Origin: Spirochaeta sp.
Lineage (GTDB): Bacteria > Spirochaetota > Spirochaetia > Spirochaetales_E > Spirochaetaceae_B
Direction: 5' to 3'
Length of the DNA stretch: 9,663 nt
Assembly: GCA_030590585.1 (NCBI GenBank)
Contig: JAUUYD010000052.1
Location: 1-9,663, forward strand
Shown here: positions 6,695 through 9,663 of the stretch, piece by piece
Layout: every line of letters begins with the position of its first letter
Numbering within the stretch: position 1 is the stretch's first letter
Program-made: the position numbers and the translations under genes
Notes under the pieces: generated by a model
Databases searched by the model: none
What the model was told of the DNA's origin: nothing
Seen by the model: the letters and a program-made list of their open reading frames with translations, nothing else

Positions 6695-8011
6695 ATGAAA
6701 GCCAGACTTACGCCCGTTTATTTTCATCCCGGTAAAACAGAAAAATTCAATAATCAGCTTAACACTCTGAAAAAGAAGCTTTCCGGTAATGTTGAATGGC
6801 TTAAAGCTATTGCCCTCGGCGATTCAGTTCCGGACTGTGAAGGGGTAATCTTTCCTGAAATCATAGGAGAAGCCTACCGGAAGGCTGAAGCATTCCAGGC
6901 TATTCATGTACCTATACTGATAATTACATCGGAGTTCTCAACAGTCTCCATGTGGGATTGGGAAATCATCGATTATCTGAAGGGAAAAGGCGTTGAAACC
7001 ATTGCCCCATACAGTCAGGAACAGACTCTGTTTATCTGCCGGTCTCTGGGTGTAAAACGCCAAATGAAGAGCACTAAATTCCTGATTTTTCAGGATGACC
7101 CGGGGAAAGGATTCCAACCGGCAATTTTCAAGAGTTTCTACTGGTGGGAAGACGAATGTGTTCAGGGTCTCAATTCAAAATTCGGTCTGACAATAGAAAA
7201 ACGAAGTCTCAAAGCTCTCGGAAAGCGGGCTTCTGAAATTACTGACGAAGCTGCAATGCGTGAATGGAAAAAACTATCTTACCCTGCAGCTGCGGATTTC
7301 ACTGAAATGATGGCTCTTCATGCCATGAAACTGTATATGGCCATTAGAGAAGAAATCGACGACGATGAAAATATTGGTGGTGTGGGAACCAACTGCCTCA
7401 ATGAATCCCGTTCATGCTCATCCACTCCCTGTTTAGCCTGGGATATTCTCTTTGAAGAAAAAGGCTTACTCTGGGCTTGTGAGGGTGATGTTCAAGCACT
7501 AGCCATCAAATTCATGCTCTATAAATCCATCGGTGCCCCTATCATGATGTCAAATATCTACCCATTCCTGATGGGTATGGCGGCATTGAAACATGAAGGA
7601 ATCCCCAATTTTCCTGAAATTATTAATAATCCCGATGATCACCTTCTTCTGGCCCACTGCGGCTACTTCGGGCTTATTCCAAGATCAATGAGCTCAGAAT
7701 GGGAGCTTCGTGCCCCGGTATTGGGTATCATCGATGAAAAGTCACATATGCTCAACGCACGATTCCCCACCGGGGATGTGACATTGGCTAAAATGAATGC
7801 AGCACAGGACAGGATCAGCGCAATCGAAGGAGAACTGAAGGGTTATGTTCAGTACCCGGGGTCTGATTGCCGAAACGGTGGAATCGTGGAAGTTCCTGAT
7901 GGGAAAAAAATGGTGAAAAATGTCTTCTCTCATCACCAGCTTGTAATGCAGGGGAAGCAGGGTGAGAGGATAGATCTTCTCCGCAGTATCTATGATATGA
8001 AAAAGGATTAA
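6695..8011 (+). CDS. L-fucose isomerase-like protein (COG2407-type), function unassigned
   Basis: The 438-residue protein resembles the fucose/arabinose-isomerase-like group. Key stretches are NCLNESRSCSSTPCLAWDIL (233-252), LLWACEGDVQAL (258-269), LLLAHCGYFG (317-326) and the C-terminal FSHHQLVMQGK (411-421). Candidate metal or catalytic residues are E237, E263, D265, H321 and H413/H414, by analogy with the acids and C-terminal histidine of FucI and AraA. It is shorter than true FucI (about 590 residues), and the N-terminal half (1-200) shows no motif I know. AGAGGA lies just before the ATG, and the gene is the last of the operon, 15 nt after the dehydrogenase. It may isomerise an aldose/ketose pair linked to the upstream epimerase and dehydrogenase. 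The stop codon interlocks with that of the convergent DeoR gene. The family assignment is fairly firm and the substrate unknown. Confidence 0.78.
   Translation: MKARLTPVYFHPGKTEKFNNQLNTLKKKLSGNVEWLKAIALGDSVPDCEGVIFPEIIGEAYRKAEAFQAIHVPILIITSEFSTVSMWDWEIIDYLKGKGVETIAPYSQEQTLFICRSLGVKRQMKSTKFLIFQDDPGKGFQPAIFKSFYWWEDECVQGLNSKFGLTIEKRSLKALGKRASEITDEAAMREWKKLSYPAAADFTEMMALHAMKLYMAIREEIDDDENIGGVGTNCLNESRSCSSTPCLAWDILFEEKGLLWACEGDVQALAIKFMLYKSIGAPIMMSNIYPFLMGMAALKHEGIPNFPEIINNPDDHLLLAHCGYFGLIPRSMSSEWELRAPVLGIIDEKSHMLNARFPTGDVTLAKMNAAQDRISAIEGELKGYVQYPGSDCRNGGIVEVPDGKKMVKNVFSHHQLVMQGKQGERIDLLRSIYDMKKD
8008..8011. other. Interlocked stop codons of convergent genes (TTAA)
   Basis: The plus-strand TAA occupies 8009-8011 and the minus-strand TAA occupies 8010-8008, so the two genes share the palindrome TTAA. 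No space remains for a bidirectional terminator between them, and I see no terminator hairpin inside either gene end. Confidence 0.9.
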
Positions 8012-8814
8012 GCTGGTTTCTCCATTTTCGCACTGAGAACTGTAATATCTTTCTCTTCATAAATTTTAAGTAGATCTGTCGTTATTGAATCTGTAATCAG
8101 AAGGTCTATTTGTGAAAGTGATGCGAAGTTCATAAACGAATCGGTTTCCAGCTTGGAATGATCACAGAGAAGCACCACTTTTGCGGCGATTTCAATCATC
8201 TGACGCTTGATTTCAGACTGGGAGAGATCCGGGGTACTGGCCCCTTTTCGGGCCGAAAAGGAATTCGCGCCCAGAAAAGCAATATCAACGGATAGTGAAT
8301 CAAGTTGTGAGAATGTGCCGTATCCTACAGTACAATGGAACCCTTTTCGAAGCAGTCCGCCAATCAATAAAACTTCACAAGTCGGCGTTTTCTCCAGAAT
8401 GGCAGCGATAGTGATATCATTGGTAACAACAGTCAGGTTTTTTTTCTGACCCAGAAGCCGGGCCAGCTCTGTCACTGTGGTTCCCGTATCAAGAATAATG
8501 GTGGCACCATCCTCAATCGTGTTCAGGGCTGTTTGGGCTACCAGAATCTTGGCGTCCTTGTTCTTTTCCGATCGTTGATCGATATCCGGCTCGAAACCGG
8601 TCCGGGTTTTTCGAATCGCACCGCCATGAGTCCTGAGTATCAATCCTGCCTCATCCAGCTCTCTTAAATCATTACGGATGGTTGCTCCGGATACTGAAAA
8701 AGATTCACAGAGCTCCTGAACGATAACACTGCGCCTCTCATTGATATATTCAACAAGCATCTTTTTCCGTTCTTCCGCGAACATCAACCTGTTATTACCC
8801 TGAAGAGTCTCCAC
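8008..8814 (-). CDS. DeoR-family transcriptional regulator (GTG start)
   Basis: The 268-residue protein has a DeoR-type winged helix: FAEERKKMLVEYINERRSV (12-30), recognition region ESFSVSGATIRNDLRELDEA (37-56) and the wing signature LRTHGGA (60-66). The DeoRC effector domain follows, with ILDTGTTV (107-114), VVTND (129-133), LIGGLLRKG (150-158), DIAFLGANSF (177-186), LCDHSK (216-221) and LLITDS (238-243). Members usually sense a phosphorylated sugar intermediate. The start is GTG at 8814 with AAGGA 6 nt upstream. An ATG ten codons later (8784) matches the most common family N-terminus (MFAEER) but has a poorer ribosome site. The gene lies 2 nt downstream of the UlaG-like hydrolase and is probably co-transcribed with it, so it likely controls that hydrolase or the wider locus. 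Its operator must lie outside this window or be unrecognised. Confidence 0.94.
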   Translation of the reverse strand: METLQGNNRLMFAEERKKMLVEYINERRSVIVQELCESFSVSGATIRNDLRELDEAGLILRTHGGAIRKTRTGFEPDIDQRSEKNKDAKILVAQTALNTIEDGATIILDTGTTVTELARLLGQKKNLTVVTNDITIAAILEKTPTCEVLLIGGLLRKGFHCTVGYGTFSQLDSLSVDIAFLGANSFSARKGASTPDLSQSEIKRQMIEIAAKVVLLCDHSKLETDSFMNFASLSQIDLLITDSITTDLLKIYEEKDITVLSAKMEKPA

Positions 8815-8816
8815 TT

Positions 8817-9650
8817 CTATTCCTTTTTCAAATTGTACATAGTTCCGGTTTCCGCAGGGAATATTCGATCCTGTAATCCCGAATCCCTGACTCCGGCTTC
8901 CAGTTCATCCATTTCCACTGTATTAAAATCAAACATACCGTAATGATGAGGAATCATAAATTGCATCCGGTGATTTCGCATGATTTCGACGGATTGAGAA
9001 AAATTAAAATTCCCGGCGATCCCTCGACGGCTGAGTTCATCCTTCCTGCCGTTTACCGGCATCAGAGCTAAATCCACACGATGCAGTTTCAGCCAGGCAT
9101 CATACCCTGAATAGAAAATGCAATCTCCGGAATGGTAGATATTCAGATCTCCGAAACTGAAAATATAACCCAGATAATGGTAGTGACCGTGCTTATCCTG
9201 TTTCAATTTCTCATGGGCGGAGGGAAGCATTCTCAGAGTGACATCCTGAGCAAGAGTCATATCGATTCCGGCATCAACACCGATGAGCCTGTCCCGGGGT
9301 ATGCCCCGCTCCAAACCGGTGATTCGGGCCGCTTCAGGAATGATAAACCGGCAATCCGGGTTTGTATCCCTTATCACTGGAATCAGACCCGGATCCATGT
9401 GATCGGAATGACTGTGAGTACTGATGAAATAATCGATATTCGTCAGTTTCTCCATGGATATTGGAGGAGGCATCATTCGGATATGAGGATAAACCTCACC
9501 TTTATATTTAAGGGCAAGGACGTCAGACAGATAGGCATCAATAATAAAATTCAGTTTTCCGTAACGGATTAGAAAACCGGCCTGCCCCAGCCACCATAAA
9601 GCTGCACCACTGCCGGACCATTCCCGGTATTCAGAAATCGGGATATCCAT
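8817..9650 (-). CDS. UlaG-like metallo-beta-lactamase-fold hydrolase
   Basis: This 277-residue protein carries the MBL-fold metal motif STHSHSDHMD (77-86; H79, H81, D83, H84), then H146 in PSAHE, D176 in YHSGD and H235/H236 in IPHHYG, so all metal ligands are present. The N-terminal WWLGQAGFLIRYG (19-31) and IIDAYLSD (36-43) resemble UlaG, the L-ascorbate-6-phosphate lactonase, and other cytoplasmic MBL lactonases, but it is shorter than UlaG (about 354 residues). The 2-nt link to a DeoR regulator recalls ulaG/ulaR. A lactonase acting on a sugar lactone, perhaps the product of the dehydrogenase, is a reasonable guess, not a proof. The ATG at 9650 has no clear ribosome site. The frame stays open to the window edge (codons for I-L-R-R precede it), so the true start may lie beyond position 9663. 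Confidence 0.87.
   Translation of the reverse strand: MDIPISEYREWSGSGAALWWLGQAGFLIRYGKLNFIIDAYLSDVLALKYKGEVYPHIRMMPPPISMEKLTNIDYFISTHSHSDHMDPGLIPVIRDTNPDCRFIIPEAARITGLERGIPRDRLIGVDAGIDMTLAQDVTLRMLPSAHEKLKQDKHGHYHYLGYIFSFGDLNIYHSGDCIFYSGYDAWLKLHRVDLALMPVNGRKDELSRRGIAGNFNFSQSVEIMRNHRMQFMIPHHYGMFDFNTVEMDELEAGVRDSGLQDRIFPAETGTMYNLKKE
8821..8825 (-). promoter_or_regulatory. Shine-Dalgarno site supporting the GTG start of the DeoR gene
   Basis: AAGGA on the minus strand lies 6 nt before GTG at 8814, inside the last codons of the UlaG-like gene. It favours the GTG over the downstream ATG at 8784 and points to translational coupling across the 2-nt gap. Confidence 0.6.
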
Positions 9651-9663
9651 CCGGCGCAGTATC

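Noticed and set aside
9132..9572. Plus-strand open frame (146 codons)
   Set aside because: It is antisense to the UlaG-like hydrolase, whose metal motifs are intact. The plus frame shows no motif and no ribosome site.

Overview
The window is a carbohydrate-catabolism locus from a bacterium with fairly even base composition. It holds nine genes packed into compact operons with Shine-Dalgarno sites. TIM-barrel sugar isomerases, a Gfo/Idh/MocA dehydrogenase and GntR, LacI and DeoR regulators together are typical of heterotrophs such as spirochaetes or Firmicutes. I cannot place it further. There are no RNA genes, mobile elements, CRISPR arrays or obvious sequence decay.

Left part (minus strand, read from 3415 down to 1): a GntR/HutC-type regulator, a deoxyribose-phosphate-aldolase-like protein, an FGGY (xylulokinase-like) sugar kinase and a TIM-barrel sugar isomerase/epimerase that runs off the left edge. 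The genes overlap by 4 nt or are 3 and 20 nt apart, so this is one operon headed by its own regulator. The implied chemistry is isomerisation of a free sugar, phosphorylation of the ketose, then Schiff-base aldol cleavage.

Middle (plus strand, 3523-8011): a LacI-family regulator is transcribed divergently from the GntR operon, and the shared 107-bp gap holds two inverted repeats. After lacI there is a strong promoter whose start region is covered by a perfect 18-bp palindrome (4597-4614). It drives a three-gene operon: a second TIM-barrel isomerase/epimerase, a Gfo/Idh/MocA NAD(P)-dependent dehydrogenase, and an L-fucose-isomerase-like (COG2407-type) protein.

Right part (minus strand, 9650 down to 8008): a UlaG-like metallo-beta-lactamase-fold hydrolase followed 2 nt later by a DeoR-family regulator. 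The pair recalls the ulaG/ulaR pairing of ascorbate catabolism. The DeoR gene and the fucose-isomerase-like gene converge with interlocked stop codons in a TTAA.

Taken together, these genes could oxidise, epimerise or isomerise, delactonise, phosphorylate and cleave an uncommon sugar or sugar acid. The substrate is not identifiable from sequence, and no transporter is visible. The most notable points are the operator architecture, the aldolase's changed phosphate-binding loop, and the unassigned isomerase/dehydrogenase/fucose-isomerase-like trio.
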